Shown here in pieces: positions 34,801-49,259 of a stretch of 64,000 nt of DNA (position 1 is the first letter of the stretch; each line of letters opens with the position of its first letter). The stretch lies in NCBI RefSeq assembly GCF_964355755.1, contig NC_092680.1, positions 11,077,001-11,141,000 on the forward strand, read 5' to 3'. Below the pieces are notes generated by a model. That model was not told the origin of the DNA. It saw nothing but the letters and a program-made list of their open reading frames with translations, and made no database searches. This DNA is from Antedon mediterranea. Its lineage: Eukaryota; Echinodermata; Crinoidea; Comatulida; Antedonidae. A program made the position numbers and the translations under genes.

Positions 34801-37800
34801 TTTTGTGTGAAAAAGTTTTGTCGAAATGCTCAAAATGGTCTAAAACGTTTTTAAATACGATATTAAGCTATTTTGTGATCTTTGATGTTTTTGTGTGAAA
34901 AGTTTTATCGAAATGCTCAAAATGGTCTAAAACGGTTTCTATTGTGATTTTAAGCACTTTGATGATTTTGTGTAACCAAGTTTCATCGAAATGTACAAAA
35001 TGGTCTAAAACGTCTCCAAATGCGATTTGAAGCTATTCTAAGTACTTTTGTGTTTTTATGTTAACAAGTTTTTTCGAAAATCACAAAATGGTCTAAAACG
35101 TCTTCAAATGCGATTTGAAGCTATTCTGTACACTTTGATGTTTTGTGTGAAAAAGATTTGTCGATATGCTCAAAATGGTCTAAAACGTTTTTAAATACGA
35201 TATTAAGCTGTTTTGTGCACTTTAATGATTTGTGTGAAAAGTTTTACGAAATGCTCAAAATGGTCTAAAACGGTTTCTAATGTGATTTTAAGCACTTTGA
35301 TGTTTTTGTGTAACCAAGTTTTTTCGAAAATCACAAAATGGTCTAAAACGTCTCCAAATGCGATTTCAAGCTTTTCTAAGCACTTTGGTGTTTTTATGTT
35401 AACAAGTTATTTCGAAAATCACAAAATGGTCTAAAACGTCTCCAAATGCGATTTGAGGATATTCTAAGCACTTTGGTGTTTTTATGTTAAAAAGTTTTTT
35501 CGAAAATCACAAAATGGTCTAAACGTCTCCAAATGCGATTTGAAGCTATTCTGTACACTTTGATGTTTTGTGTGAAAAAGTTTTGTCGAAATGCTCAAAA
35601 TGGTCTAAAACGTTTTTAAAACGATATTAAGCTATTTTGTGCTCTTTGATGTTTTTGTGTAACCAAGTTTCATCGAAATCAACAAAATGGTCTAATACGT
35701 CTCCAAATGCGATTTGAAGTTTTTCCAAGCACTTTGCTGTTTTTATGTTAACAAGTTTTTTCGAAAATCACAAAATGGTCTAAAACGTCTTCAAATGCGA
35801 TTTGAAGCTATTCTGTACACTTTGATGTTTTGTGTGAAAAAGTTTTGTCGAAATGCTCAAAATGGTCTAAAACGTTTTTAAATACGATATAAAGCTATTT
35901 TGTGATCTTTGATGTTTTTGTGTGAAAAGTTTTATCGAAATGCTCAAAATGGTCTAAAACGGTTTCTAATGCGATTTGAAGCTATTCTGTACCCTTTGAA
36001 GTTTTTTGTGAAAAAGTTTTCTCGAAATGCTCAAAATGGTCTAAAAAGTTTTTATATACCATATTAAGCTATTTTGTGCACTTTGATGTTTTTTGTGAAA
36101 AGTTTTATCGAAATGCTCAAAATGGTCTAAAACGGTTTCTATTGGGATTTTAAGCACTTTGATGATTTTGTGTAACCAAGTTTCATCGAAATGTACAAAA
36201 TGGTCTAAAACGTCTCCAAATGCGATTTGAAGCTATTCTAAGTACTTTTGTGTTTTTATGTTAACAAGTTTTTTCGAAAATCACAAAATGGTCTAAAACG
36301 TCTTCAAATGCGATTTGAAGCTATTCTGTACACTTTTATGTTTTGTGTGAAAAAGTTTTGTCGAAATTCTCAAAATGGTCTAAAACGTTTTTAAATACGA
36401 TATTAAGCTGTTTTGTGCACTTTGATGATTTGTGTGAAAAGTTTTAACGAAATGCTCAAAATGGTCAAAAACGGTTTCTAATGTGATTTTAAGCACTTTG
36501 ATGTTTTTGTGTAACCAAGTTTTTTCAAAAATCACAAAATGGTCTAAAACGTCTCCAAATGCGATTTGAAGCTTTTCTAAGCACTTTGGTGTTTTTATGT
36601 TAACAAGTTTTTTCGAAAATCACAAAATGGTCTAAAACGTCTCCAAATGCGATTTGAAGATATTCTGAGCACTTTGGTGTTTTTATGTTAAAAAGTTTTT
36701 TCGAAAATCACAAAATAGTCTAAAACGTCTCCAAATGCGATTTGAAGCTATTCTGTACACTTTGATGTTTTGTGTGAAAAAGTTTTGTCGAAATGCTCAA
36801 AATGGTCTAAAACGTTTTTAAAACGATATTAAGCTATTTTGTGCTCTTTGATGTTTTTGTGTAACCAAGTTTCATCGAAAATCACAAAATGGTCTAAAAC
36901 GTCTCAAAATGCGATTTGAAGCTTTTCTAAGCACTTTGGTGTTTTTATGTTAACAAGTTTTTTCGAAAATCACAAAATGGTCTAAAATGTCTCCAAATGC
37001 GATTTGAAGATATTCTGAGCACTTTGGTGTTTTTATGTTAAAAAGTTTTTTCGAAAATCACAAAATGGTCTAAAACGTCTCCAAATGCGATTTGAAGCTC
37101 TTCTGTACACTTTGATGTTTTGTGTGAAAAAGTTTTGTCGAAATGCTCAAAATGGTCTAAAACGTTTTTAAATACGATATTAAGCTGTTTTGTGCACTTT
37201 GATGATTTGTGTGAAAAGTTTTAACGAAATGCTCAAAATGGTCTAAAACGGTTTCTAATGTGATTTTAAGCACTTTGATGTTTTTGTGTAACCAAGTTTT
37301 ATCGATAATCACAAAATAGTCTAAAACGTCTCCAAATGCGATTTGAAGCTTTTCTAAGCACTTTGGTGTTTTTATGTTAACAAGTTTTTTCGAAAATCAC
37401 AAAATGGTCTAAAACGTCTCCAAATGCGATTTGAGGATATTCTGAGCACTTTGGTGTTTTTTTGTTAAAAAGTTTTTTCGAAAATCACAAAATGGTCTAA
37501 AACTTCTCCAAATGCGATTTGAAGCTATTCTGTACACTTTGATGTTTTGTGTGAAAAAGTTTTGTCGAAATGCTCAAAATGGTCTAAAACATTTTTAAAT
37601 ACGATATTAAGCTATTTTGTGATCTTTGATGTTTTTGTGTGAAAAGTTTTATCGAAATGCTCAAAATGGTCTAAAACGGTTTCTATTGTGATTTTAAGCA
37701 CTTTGATGATTTTGTGTAACCAAGTTTCATCGAAATGTACAAAATGGTCTAAAACGTCTCCAAATGCGATTTGAAGCTATTCTAAGTACTTTTGTGTTTT

Positions 37801-40382
37801 TATGTTAACAAGTTTTTTCGAAAATCACAAAATGGTCTAAAACGTCTTCAAATGCGATTTGAAGCTATTCTGTACACTTTGATGTTTTGTGTGAAAAAGT
37901 TTTGTCAAAATGCTCAAAATGGTCTAAAACGTTTTTAAAACGATATTAAGCTATTTTGTGCTCTTTGATGTTTTTGTGTAACCAAGTTTCATCGAAAATC
38001 ACAACATGGTCTAAAACGTCTCCAAATGCGATTTGAAGCTTTTCTAAGCACTTTGGTGTTTTTATGTTAACAAGTTTTTTCGAAAATCACAAAATGGTCT
38101 AAAACGTCTCCAAATGCGATTTGAAGCTCTTCTGTACACTTTGATGTTTTGTTTGAAAAAGTTTTGTCGAAATTCTCAAAATGGTCTAAAACGTTTTTAA
38201 ATACGATATTAAGCTGTTTTGTGCACTTTGATGATTTGTGTGAAAAGTTTTAACGAAATGCTCAAAATGGTCTAAAACGGTTTCTAATGTGATTTTAAGC
38301 ACTTTGATGTTTTTGTGTAACCAAGTTTTTTCGAAAATCACAAAATAGTCTAAAACGTCTCCAAATGCGATTTGAAGCTATTCTGTACACTTTTATGTTT
38401 TGTGTGAAAAAGTTTTGTCGAAATGCTCAAAATGGTCTAAAACGTTTTAATATACCATATTAAGCTATTTTGTGCACTTTGATGTTTTTTGTGAAAAGTT
38501 TTATCGAAATCCTCAAAATGGTCTAAAACGGTTTCTATTGTGATTTTAAGCACTTTGATGATTTTGTGTAACCAAGTTTCATCGAAATGTACAAAATGGT
38601 CTAAAACGTCTCCAAATGCGATTTGAAGCTATTCTAAGTACTTTTGTGTTTTTATGTTAACAAGTTTTTTTTTAAATCACAAAATGGTCTAAAACGTCTT
38701 CAAATGCGATTTGAAGCTATTCTGTACACTTTGATGTTTTGTGTGAAAAAGTTTTGTCGAAATGCTCAAAATGGTCTAAAACGTTTTTAAATACGATATT
38801 AAGCTATTTTGTGATCTTTGATGTTTTTGTGTGAAAAGTTTTATCGAAATGCTCAAAATGGTCTAAAACGGTTTCTATTGTGATTTTAAGCACTTTGATG
38901 ATTTTGTGTAACCAAGTTTCATCGAAATGTACAAAATGGTCTAAAACGTCTCCAAATGCGATTTGAAGCTATTCTAAGTACTTTTGTGTTTTTATGTTAA
39001 CAAGTTTTTTCGAAAATCACAAAATGGTCTAAAACGTCTTCAAATGCGATTTGAAGCTATTCTGTACACTTTGATGTTTTGTGTGAAAAAGTTTTGTCGA
39101 AATGCTCAAAATGGTCTAAAACGTTTTTAAATACGATATTAAGCTATTTTGTGATCTTTGATGTTTTTGTGTAACCAAGTTTCATCGAAAATCACAAAAT
39201 GGTCTAAAACGTCTTCAAATGCGATTTGAAGCTATTCTGTACACTTTGATGTTTTGTGTGAAAAAGTTTTGTCAAAATGCTCAAAATGGTCTAAAACGTT
39301 TTTAAAACGATATTAAGCTATTTTGTGCTCTTTGATGTTTTTGTGTAACCAAGTTTCATCGAAAATCACAAAATGGTCTAAAACGTCTCCAAATGCGATT
39401 TGAAGCTTTTCTAAGCACTTTGGTGTTTTTATGTTAACAAGTTTTTTCGAAAATCACGAAATGGTCTAAAATGTCTCCAAATGCGATTTGAAGATATTCT
39501 GAGCACTTAGATGTTTTTGTGTGAAAAGTTTTATCGAAATGCTCAAAATGGTCTAAAACGGTTTCTAATGCGATTTGAAGCTATTCTGTACACTTTGAAG
39601 TTTTTTGTGAAAAAGTTTTCTCGAAATGCTCAAAATGGTCTAAAACGTTTTTATATACCATATTAAGCTATTTTGTGCACTTTTATGTTTTGTGTGAAAA
39701 AGTTTTGTCGAAATTCTCAAAATGGTCTAAAACGTTTTTAAATACGATATTAAGCTGTTTTGTGCACTTTGATGATTTGTGTGAAAAGTTTTAACGAAAT
39801 GCTCAAAATGGTCAAAAACGGTTTCTAATGTGATTTTAAGCACTTTGATGTTTTTGTGTAACCAAGTTTTTTCAAAAATCACAAAATGGTCTAAAACGTC
39901 TCCAAATGCGATTTGAAGCTTTTCTAAGCACTTTGGTGTTTTTATGTTAAGTTTTTTCGAAAATCACAAAATGGTCTAAAACGTCTCCAAATGCGATTTG
40001 AAGCTATTCTGTACACTTTGATGTTTTGTGTGAAAAAGTTTTGTCGAAATGCTCAAAATGGTCTAAAACATTTTTAAATACGATATTAAGCTATTTTGTG
40101 ATCTTTGATGTTTTTGTGTGAAAAGTTTTATCGAAATGCTCAAAATGGTCTAAAACGTCTCCAAATGCGATTTGAAGCTATTCTGTACACTTTGATGTTT
40201 TGTGTGAAAAAGTTTTGTCGAAATGCTCAAAATGGTCTAAAACGTTTTTAAATACGATATTAAGCTATTTTGTGATCTTTGATGTTTTTGTGTGAAAAGT
40301 TTTAACGAAATGCTCAAAATGGTCAAAAACGGTTTCTAATGTGATTTTAAGCACTTTGATGTTTTTGTGTAACCAAGTTTTT
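22820..40382 (+). repeat. Higher-order satellite repeat, copy 2 (17,563 bp)
   Basis: Begins at the anchor tcaaaaatttcaaaatgg (22820) and ends before the next (40383). It is collinear with copy 1 throughout. Private or partly shared differences include a gcg to aag change at about 23032 (also in copy 3), cag at 23369, c to a at 26201 and cacaaaatgg for cacgaaatgg near 36974. Confidence 0.94.
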
Positions 40383-43300
40383 TCAAAAATTTCAAAATGG
40401 TCTAAAACGTCTCCAAATGCGATTTGAAGCTTTTCTAAGCACTTTGGTGTTTTTATGTTAACAAGTTTTTTCGAAAATCACAAAATGGTCTAAAACGTCT
40501 CCAAATGCGATTTGAAGATATTCTGAGCACTTTGGTGTTTTTATGTTAAAAAGTTTTTTCGAAAATCACAAAATGGTCTAAAACGTCTTCAAATAAGATT
40601 TGAAGCTATTCTGTACACTTTGATGTTTTGTGTGAAAAAGTTTTGTCGAAATGCTCAAAATGGTCTAAACCGTTTTTAAATACGATATTAAGCTATTTTG
40701 TGATCTTTGATGTTTTTGTGTGAAAAGTTTTATCGAAATGCTCAAAATGGTCTAAAACGGTTTCTAATGCGATTTGAAGCTATTCTGTACACTTTGAAGT
40801 TTTGTGTGAAAAAGTTTTCTCGAAATGCTCAAAATGGTCTAAAACGTTTTTATATACCATATTAAGCTATTTTGTGCACTTTGATGTTTTTTGTGAAAAG
40901 TTTTATCGAAATGCTCAAAATGGTCTAAAACGGTTTCTATTGTGATTTTAAGCACTTTGATGATTTTGTGTAACCAAGTTTCATCGAAATGTACAAAATG
41001 GTCTAAAACGTCTCCAAATGCGATTTGAAGCTATTCTAAGTACTTTTGTGTTTTTATGTTAACAAGTTTTTTCGAAAATCACAAAATGGTCTAAAACGTC
41101 TTCAAATGCGATTTGAAGCTATTCTGTACACTTTGATGTTTTGTGTGAAAAAGTTTTGTCGAAATGCTCAAAATGGTCTAAAACGTTTTTAAATACGATA
41201 TTAAGCTATTTTGTGATCTTTGATGTTTTTGTGTGAAAAGTTTTATCAAAATGCTCAAAATGGTCTGAAACGGTTTCTAATGCGATTTGAAGCTATTCTG
41301 TACACTTTGAAGTTTTGTGTGAAAAAGTTTTCTCGAAATGCTCAAAATGGTCTAAATCGTTTTTATATACCATATTAAGCTATTCTGTACACTTTGATGT
41401 TTTGTGTGAAAAAGTTTTGTCAAAATGCTCAAAATGGTCTAAAACGTTTTTAAAACGATATTAAGCTATTTTGTGCTCTTTGATGATTTTGTGTAACCAA
41501 GTTTCATCGAAATGTACAAAATGGTCTAAAACGTCTCCAAATGCGATTTGAAGCTATTCTAAGTACTTTGGTGTTTTTATGTTAACAAGTTTTTTCGAAA
41601 ATCACAAAATGGTCTAAAACGTCTTCAAATGCGATTTGAAGCTATTCTGTACACTTTTATGTTTTGTGTGAAAAAGTTTTGTCGAAATGCTCAAAATGGT
41701 CTAAAACGTTTTAAAATACCATATTAAGCTATTTTGTGCACTTTGATGTTTTTTGTGAAAAGTTTTATCGAAATGCTCAAAATGGTCTAAAACGGTTTCT
41801 ATTGTGATTTTAAGCACTTTGATGATTTTGTGTAACCAAGTTTCATCGAAATGTACAAAATGGTCTAAAACGTCTCCAAATGCGATTTGAAGCTATTCTA
41901 AGTACTTTTTTGTTTTTATGTTAACAAGTTTTTTTTTAAATCACAAAATGGTCTAAAACGTCTTCAAATGCGATTTGAAGCTATTCTGTACACTTTGATG
42001 TTTTGTGTGAAAAAGTTTTGTCGAAATGCTCAAAATGGTCTAAAACGTTTTTAAATACGATATTAAGCTATTTTGTGATCTTTGATGTTTTTGTGTGAAA
42101 AGTTTTATCGAAATGCTCAAAATGGTCTAAAACGGTTTCTATTGTGATTTTAAGCACTTTGATGATTTTGTGTAACCAAGTTTCATCGAAATGTACAAAA
42201 TGGTCTAAAACGTCTCCAAATGCGATTTGAAGCTATTCTAAGTACTTTTGTGTTTTTATGTTAACAAGTTTTTTCGAAAATCACAAAATGGTCTAAAACG
42301 TCTTCAAATGCGATTTGAAGCTATTCTGTACACTTTGATGTTTTGTGTGAAAAAGTTTTGTCGAAATGCTCAAAATGGTCTAAAACGTTTTTAAATACGA
42401 TATTAAGCTATTTTGTGCTCTTTGATGTTTTTGTGTAACCAAGTTTCATCGAAAATCACAAAATGGTCTAAAACGTTTTTAAATACGATATTAAGCTGTT
42501 TTGTGCACTTTGATGATTTGTGTGAAAAGTTTTAACGAAATGCTCAAAATGGTCAAAAACGGTTTCTAATGTGATTTTAAGCACTTTGATGTTTTTGTGT
42601 AACCAAGTTTTTTCAAAAATCACAAAATGGTCTAAAACGTCTCCAAATGCGATTTGAAGCTTTTCTAAGCACTTTTGTGTTTTTATGTTAACAAGTTTTT
42701 TCGAAAATCACAAAATGGTCTAAAACGTCTTCAAATGCGATTTGAAGATATTCTGAGCACTTTGGTGTTTTTATGTTAAAAAGTTTTTTCGAAAATCACA
42801 AAATAGTCTAAAACGTCTCCAAATGCGATTTGAAGCTATTCTGTACACTTTGATGTTTTGTGTGAAAAAGTTTTGTCGAAATGCTCAAAATGGTCTAAAA
42901 CGTTTTTAAAACGATATTAAGCTATTTTGTGCTCTTTGATGTTTTTGTGTAACCAAGTTTCATCGAAAATCACAAAATGGTCTAAAACGTCTCCAAATGC
43001 GATTTGAAGCTTTTCTAAGCACTTTGGTGTTTTTATGTTAACAAGTTTTTTCGAAAATCTTGAAATGGTCTAAAATGTCTCCAAATGCGATTTGAAGATA
43101 TTCTGAGCACTTTGGTGTTTTTATGTTAAAAAGTTTTTTCGAAAATCACAAAATGGTCTAAAACGTCTCCAAATGCGATTTGAAGCTCTTCTGTACACTT
43201 TGATGTTTTGTGTGAAAAAGATTTGTCGATATGCTCAAAATGGTCTAAAACGTTTTTAAATACGATATTAAGCTGTTTTGTGCACTTTAATGATTTGTGT

Positions 43301-46300
43301 GAAAAGTTTTACGAAATGCTCAAAATGGTCTAAAACGGTTTCTAATGTGATTTTAAGCACTTTGATGTTTTTGTGTAACCAAGTTTTTTCGAAAATCACA
43401 AAATGGTCTAAAACGTCTCCAAATGCGATTTGAAGCTTTTCTAAGCACTTTGGTGTTTTTATGTTAACAAGTTTTTTCGAAAATCACAAAATGGTCTAAA
43501 ACGTCTCCAAATGCGATTTGAGGATATTCTGAGCACTTTGGTGTTTTTATGTTAAAAAGTTTTTTCGAAAATCACAAAATGGTCTAAAACGTCTCCAAAT
43601 GCGATTTGAAGCTATTCTGTACACTTTGATGTTTTGTGTGAAAAAGTTTTGTCGAAATGCTCAAAATGGTCTAAAACGTTTTTAAAACGATATTAAGCTA
43701 TTTTGTGCTCTTTGATGTTTTTGTGTAACCAAGTTTCATCGAAATCAACAAAATGGTCTAATACGTCTCCAAATGCGATTTGAAGTTTTTCCAAGCACTT
43801 TGCTGTTTTTATGTTAACAAGTTTTTTCGAAAATCACAAAATGGTCTAAAACGTCTTCAAATGCGATTTGAAGCTATTCTGTACACTTTGATGTTTTGTG
43901 TGAAAAAGTTTTGTCGAAATTCTCAAAATGGTCTAAAACGTTTTTAAATACGATATAAAGCTATTTTGTGATCTTTGATGTTTTTGTGTGAAAAGTTTTA
44001 TCGAAATGCTCAAAATGGTCTAAAACGGTTTCTAATGCGATTTGAAGCTATTCTGTACCCTTTGAAGTTTTTTGTGAAAAAGTTTTCTCGAAATGCTCAA
44101 AATGGTCTAAAAAGTTTTTATATACCATATTAAGCTATTTTGTGCACTTTGATGTTTTTTGTGAAAAGTTTTATCGAAATGCTCAAAATGGTCTAAAACG
44201 GTTTCTATTGGGATTTTAAGCACTTTGATGATTTTGTGTAACCAAGTTTCATCGAAATGTACAAAATGGTCTAAAACGTCTCCAAATGCGATTTGAAGCT
44301 ATTCTAAGTACTTTTGTGTTTTTATGTTAACAAGTTTTTTCGAAAATCACAAAATGGTCTAAAACGTCTTCAAATGCGATTTGAAGCTATTCTGTACACT
44401 TTTATGTTTTGTGTGAAAAAGTTTTGTCGAAATTCTCAAAATGGTCTAAAACGTTTTTAAATACGATATTAAGCTGTTTTGTGCACTTTGATGATTTGTG
44501 TGAAAAGTTTTAACGAAATGCTCAAAATGGTCAAAAACGGTTTCTATTGTGATTTTAAGCACTTTGATGATTTTGTGTAACCAAGTTTCATCGAAATGTA
44601 CAAAATGGTCTAAAACGTCTCCAAATGCGATTTGAAGCTATTCTAAGTACTTTTGTGTTTTTATGTTAACAAGTTTTTTCGAAAATCACAAAATGGTCTA
44701 AAACGTCTTCAAATGCGATTTGAAGCTATTCTGTACACTTTGATGTTTTGTGTGAAAAAGTTTTGTCGAAATGCTCAAAATGGTCTAAAACGTTTTTAAA
44801 TACGATATTAAGCTATTTTGTGATCTTTGATGTTTTTGTGTGAAAAGTTTTATCGAAATCCTCAAAATGGTCTGAAACGGTTTCTAATGCGATTTGAAGC
44901 TATTCTGTACACTTTGAAGTTTTTTGTGAAAAAGTTTTCTCGAAATGCTCAAAATGGTCTAAAACGTTTTTATATACCATATTAAGCTATTTTGTGCACT
45001 TTGATGTTTTTTGTGAAAAGTTTTATCGAAATGCTCAAAATGGTCTAAAACGGTTTCTATTGGGATTTAAGCACTTTGATGATTTTGTGTAACCAAGTTT
45101 CATCGAAATGTACAAAATGGTCTAAAACGTCTCCAAATGCGATTTGAAGCTATTCTAAGTACTTTTGTGTTTTTATGTTAACAAGTTTTTTCGAAAATCA
45201 CAAAATGGTCTAAAACGTCTCCAAATGCGATTTGAAGCTATTCTGTACACTTTTATGTTTTGTGTGAAAAAGTTTTGTCGAAATGCTCAAAATGGTCTAA
45301 AACGTTTTTAAATACGATATTAAGCTATTTTGTGATCTTTGATGTTTTTGTGTGAAAAGTTTTATCGAAATGCTCAAAATGGTCTAAAACGGTTTCTATT
45401 GTGATTTTAAGCACTTTGATGATTTTGTGTAACCAAGTTTCATCGAAATGTACAAAATGGTCTAAAACTTCTCCAAATGCGATTTGAAGCTATTCTAAGT
45501 ACTTTTGTGTTTTTATGTTAACAAGTTTTTTCGAAAATCACAAAATGGTCTAAAACGTCTTCAAATGCGATTTGAAGCTATTCTGTACACTTTGATGTTT
45601 TGTGTGAAAAAGTTTTGTCAAAATGCTCAAAATGGTCTAAAACGTTTTTAAAACGATATTAAGCTATTTTGTGCTCTTTGATGTTTTTGTGTAACCAAGT
45701 TTCATCGAAAATCACAAAATGGTCTAAAACGTCTCCAAATGCGATTTGAAGCTTTTCTAAGCACTTTGGTGTTTTTATGTTAACAAGTTTTTTCGAAAAT
45801 CACGAAATTGTCTAAAATGTCTCCAAATGCGATTTTAAGATATTCTGAGCACTTTGGTGTTTTTATGTTAAAACGTTTTTTCGAAAATCACAAAATGGTC
45901 TAAAACGTCTCCAAATGCGATTTGAAGCTCTTCTGTACACTTTGATGTTTTGTGTGAAAAAGTTTTGTCGATATGCTCAAAATGGTCTAAAACGTTTTTA
46001 AATACGATATTAAGCTGTTTTGTGCAGTTTGATGATTTGTGTGAAAAGTTTTAACGAAATGCTCAAAATGGTCTAAAACGGTTTCTAATGCGATTTGAAG
46101 CTATTCTGTACACTTTGAAGTTTTTTGTGAAAAAGTTTTCTCGAAATGCTCAAAATGGTCTAAAACGTTTTTATATACCATATTAAGCTATTTTGTGCAC
46201 TTTGATGTTTTTTGTGAAAAGTTTTATCGAAATGCTCAAAATGGTCTGAAACGGTTTCTATTGTGATTTTAAGCACTTTGATGATTTTGTGTAACCAAGT

Positions 46301-49259
46301 TTCATCGAAATGTACAAAATGGTCTAAAACGTCTCCAAATGCGATTTGAAGCTATTCTAAGTACTTTTGTGTTTTTATGTTAACAAGTTTTTTCGAAAAT
46401 CACGAAATGGTCTAAAATGTCTCCACATGCGATTTGAAGATATTCTGAGCACTTTGGTGTTTTTATGTTAAAAAGTTTTGTCGAAATGCTCAAAATGGTC
46501 TAAAACGTTTTTAAATACGATATTAAGCTATTTTGTGATCTTTGATGTTTTTGTGTGAAAAGTTTTATCGAAATGCTCAAAATGGTCTGAAACGGTTTCT
46601 AATGCGATTTGAAGCTATTCTGTACACTTTAAAGTTTTTTGTGAAAAAGTTTTCTCGAAATTCTCAAAATGGTCTAAAACGTTTTTATATACCATATTAA
46701 GCTATTTTGTGCACTTTGATGTTTTTTGTGAAAAGTTTTATCGAAATGCTCAAAATGGTCTAAAACGGTTTCTATTGTGATTTTAAGCACTTTGATGATT
46801 TTGTGTAACCAAGTTTCATCGAAATGTACAAAATGGTCTAAAACGTCTCCAAATGCGATTTGAAGCTATTCTAAGTACTTTTGTGGTTTTATGTTAACAA
46901 GTTTTTTCGAAAATCACGAAATGGTCTAAAACGTCTTCAAATGCGATTTGAAGCTATTCTGTACACTTTGATGTTTTGTGTGAAAAAGTTTTGTCGAAAT
47001 GCTCAAAATGGTCTAAAACGTTTTTAAATACGATATTAAGCTATTTTGTGATCTTTGATGTTTTTGTGTGAAAAGTTTTATCGAAATGCTCAAAATGGTC
47101 TAAAACGGTTTCTATTGTGATTTTAAGCACTTTGATGATTTTGTGTAACCAAGTTTCATCGAAATGTACAAAATGGTCTAAAACGTCTCCAAATGCGATT
47201 TGAAGCTATTCTAAGTACTTTTGTGTTTTTATGTTAACAAGTTTTTTCGAAAATCACAAAATGGTCTAAAACGTCTTCAAATGCGATTTGAAGCTATTCT
47301 GTACACTTTGATGTTTTGTGTGAAAAAGTTTTGTCAAAATGCTCAAAATGGTCTAAAACGGTTTTAAAACGATATTAAGCTATTTTGTGCTCTTTGATGT
47401 TTTTGTGTAACCAAGTTTCATCGAAAATCACAAAATGGTCTAAAACGTCTCCAAATGCGATTTGAAGCTTTTCTAAGCACTTTGGTGTTTTTATGTTAAC
47501 AAGTTTTTTCGAAAATCACAAAATGGTCTAAAACGTCTCCAAATGCGATTTGAAGCTCTTCTGTACACTTTGATGTTTTGTGTGAAAAAGTTTTGTCGAA
47601 ATTCTCAAAATGGTCTAAAACGTTTTTAAATACGATATTAAGCTGTTTTGTGCACTTTGATGATTTGTGTGAAAAGTTTTAACGAAATGCTCAAAATGGT
47701 CAAAAACGGTTTCTAATGTGATTTTAAGCACTTTGATGTTTTTGTGTAACCAAGTTTTTTCAAAAATTTCAAAATGGTCTAAAACGTCTCCAAATGCGAT
47801 TTGAAGCTTTTCTAAGCACTTTGGTGTTTTTATGTTAACAAGTTTTTTCGAAAATCACAAAATGGTCTAAAACGTCTCCAAATGCGATTTGAAGCTCTTC
47901 TGTACACTTTGATGTTTTGTGTGAAAAAGTTTTGTCGAAATTCTCAAAATGGTCTAAAACGTTTTTAAATACGATATTAAGCTGTTTTGTGCACTTTGAT
48001 GATTTGTGTGAAAAGTTTTAACGAAATGCTCAAAATGGTCAAAAACGGTTTCTAATGTGATTTTAAGCACTTTGATGTTTTTGTGTAACCAAGTTTTTTC
48101 AAAAATTTCAAAATGGTCTAAAACGTCTCCAAATGCGATTTGAAGCTTTTCTAAGCACTTTGGTGTTTTTATGTTAACAAGTTTTTTCGAAAATCACGAA
48201 ATTGTCTAAAATGTCTCCAAATGCGATTTTAAGATATTCTGAGCACTTTGGTGTTTTTATGTTAAAACGTTTTTTCGAAAATCACAAAATGGTCTAAAAC
48301 GTCTCCAAATGCGATTTGAAGCTCTTCTGTACACTTTGATGTTTTGTGTGAAAAAGTTTTGTCGATATGCTCAAAATGGTCTAAAACGTTTTTAAATACG
48401 ATATTAAGCTGTTTTGTGCAGTTTGATGATTTGTGTGAAAAGTTTTAACGAAATGCTCAAAATGGTCTAAAACGGTTTCTAATGCGATTTGAAGCTATTC
48501 TGTACACTTTGAAGTTTTTTGTGAAAAAGTTTTCTCGAAATGCTCAAAATGGTCTAAAACGTTTTTATATACCATATTAAGCTATTTTGTGCACTTTGAT
48601 GTTTTTTGTGAAAAGTTTTATCGAAATGCTCAAAATGGTCTGAAACGGTTTCTATTGTGATTTTAAGCACTTTGATGATTTTGTGTAACCAAGTTTCATC
48701 GAAATGTACAAAATGGTCTAAAACGTCTCCAAATGCGATTTGAAGCTATTCTAAGTACTTTTGTGTTTTTATGTTAACAAGTTTTTTCGAAAATCACGAA
48801 ATGGTCAAAAATGTCTCCACATGCGATTTGAAGATATTCTGAGCACTTTGGTGTTTTTATGTTAAAAAGTTTTGTCGAAATGCTCAAAATGGTCTAAAAC
48901 GTTTTTAAATACGATATTAAGCTATTTTGTGATCTTTGATGTTTTTGTGTGAAAAGTTTTATCGAAATGCTCAAAATGGTCTGAAACGGTTTCTAATGCG
49001 ATTTGAAGCTATTCTGTACACTTTGAAGTTTTTTGTGAAAAAGTTTTCTCGAAATTCTCAAAATGGTCTAAAACGTTTTTATATACCATATTAAGCTATT
49101 TTGTGCACTTTGATGTTTTTTGTGAAAAGTTTTATCGAAATGCTCCAAAATGGTCTAAAACGGTTTCTATTGTGATTTTAAGCACTTTGATGATTTTGTG
49201 TAACCAAGTTTCATAGAAATGTACAAAATGGTCTAAAACGTCTCCAAATGCGATTTGAA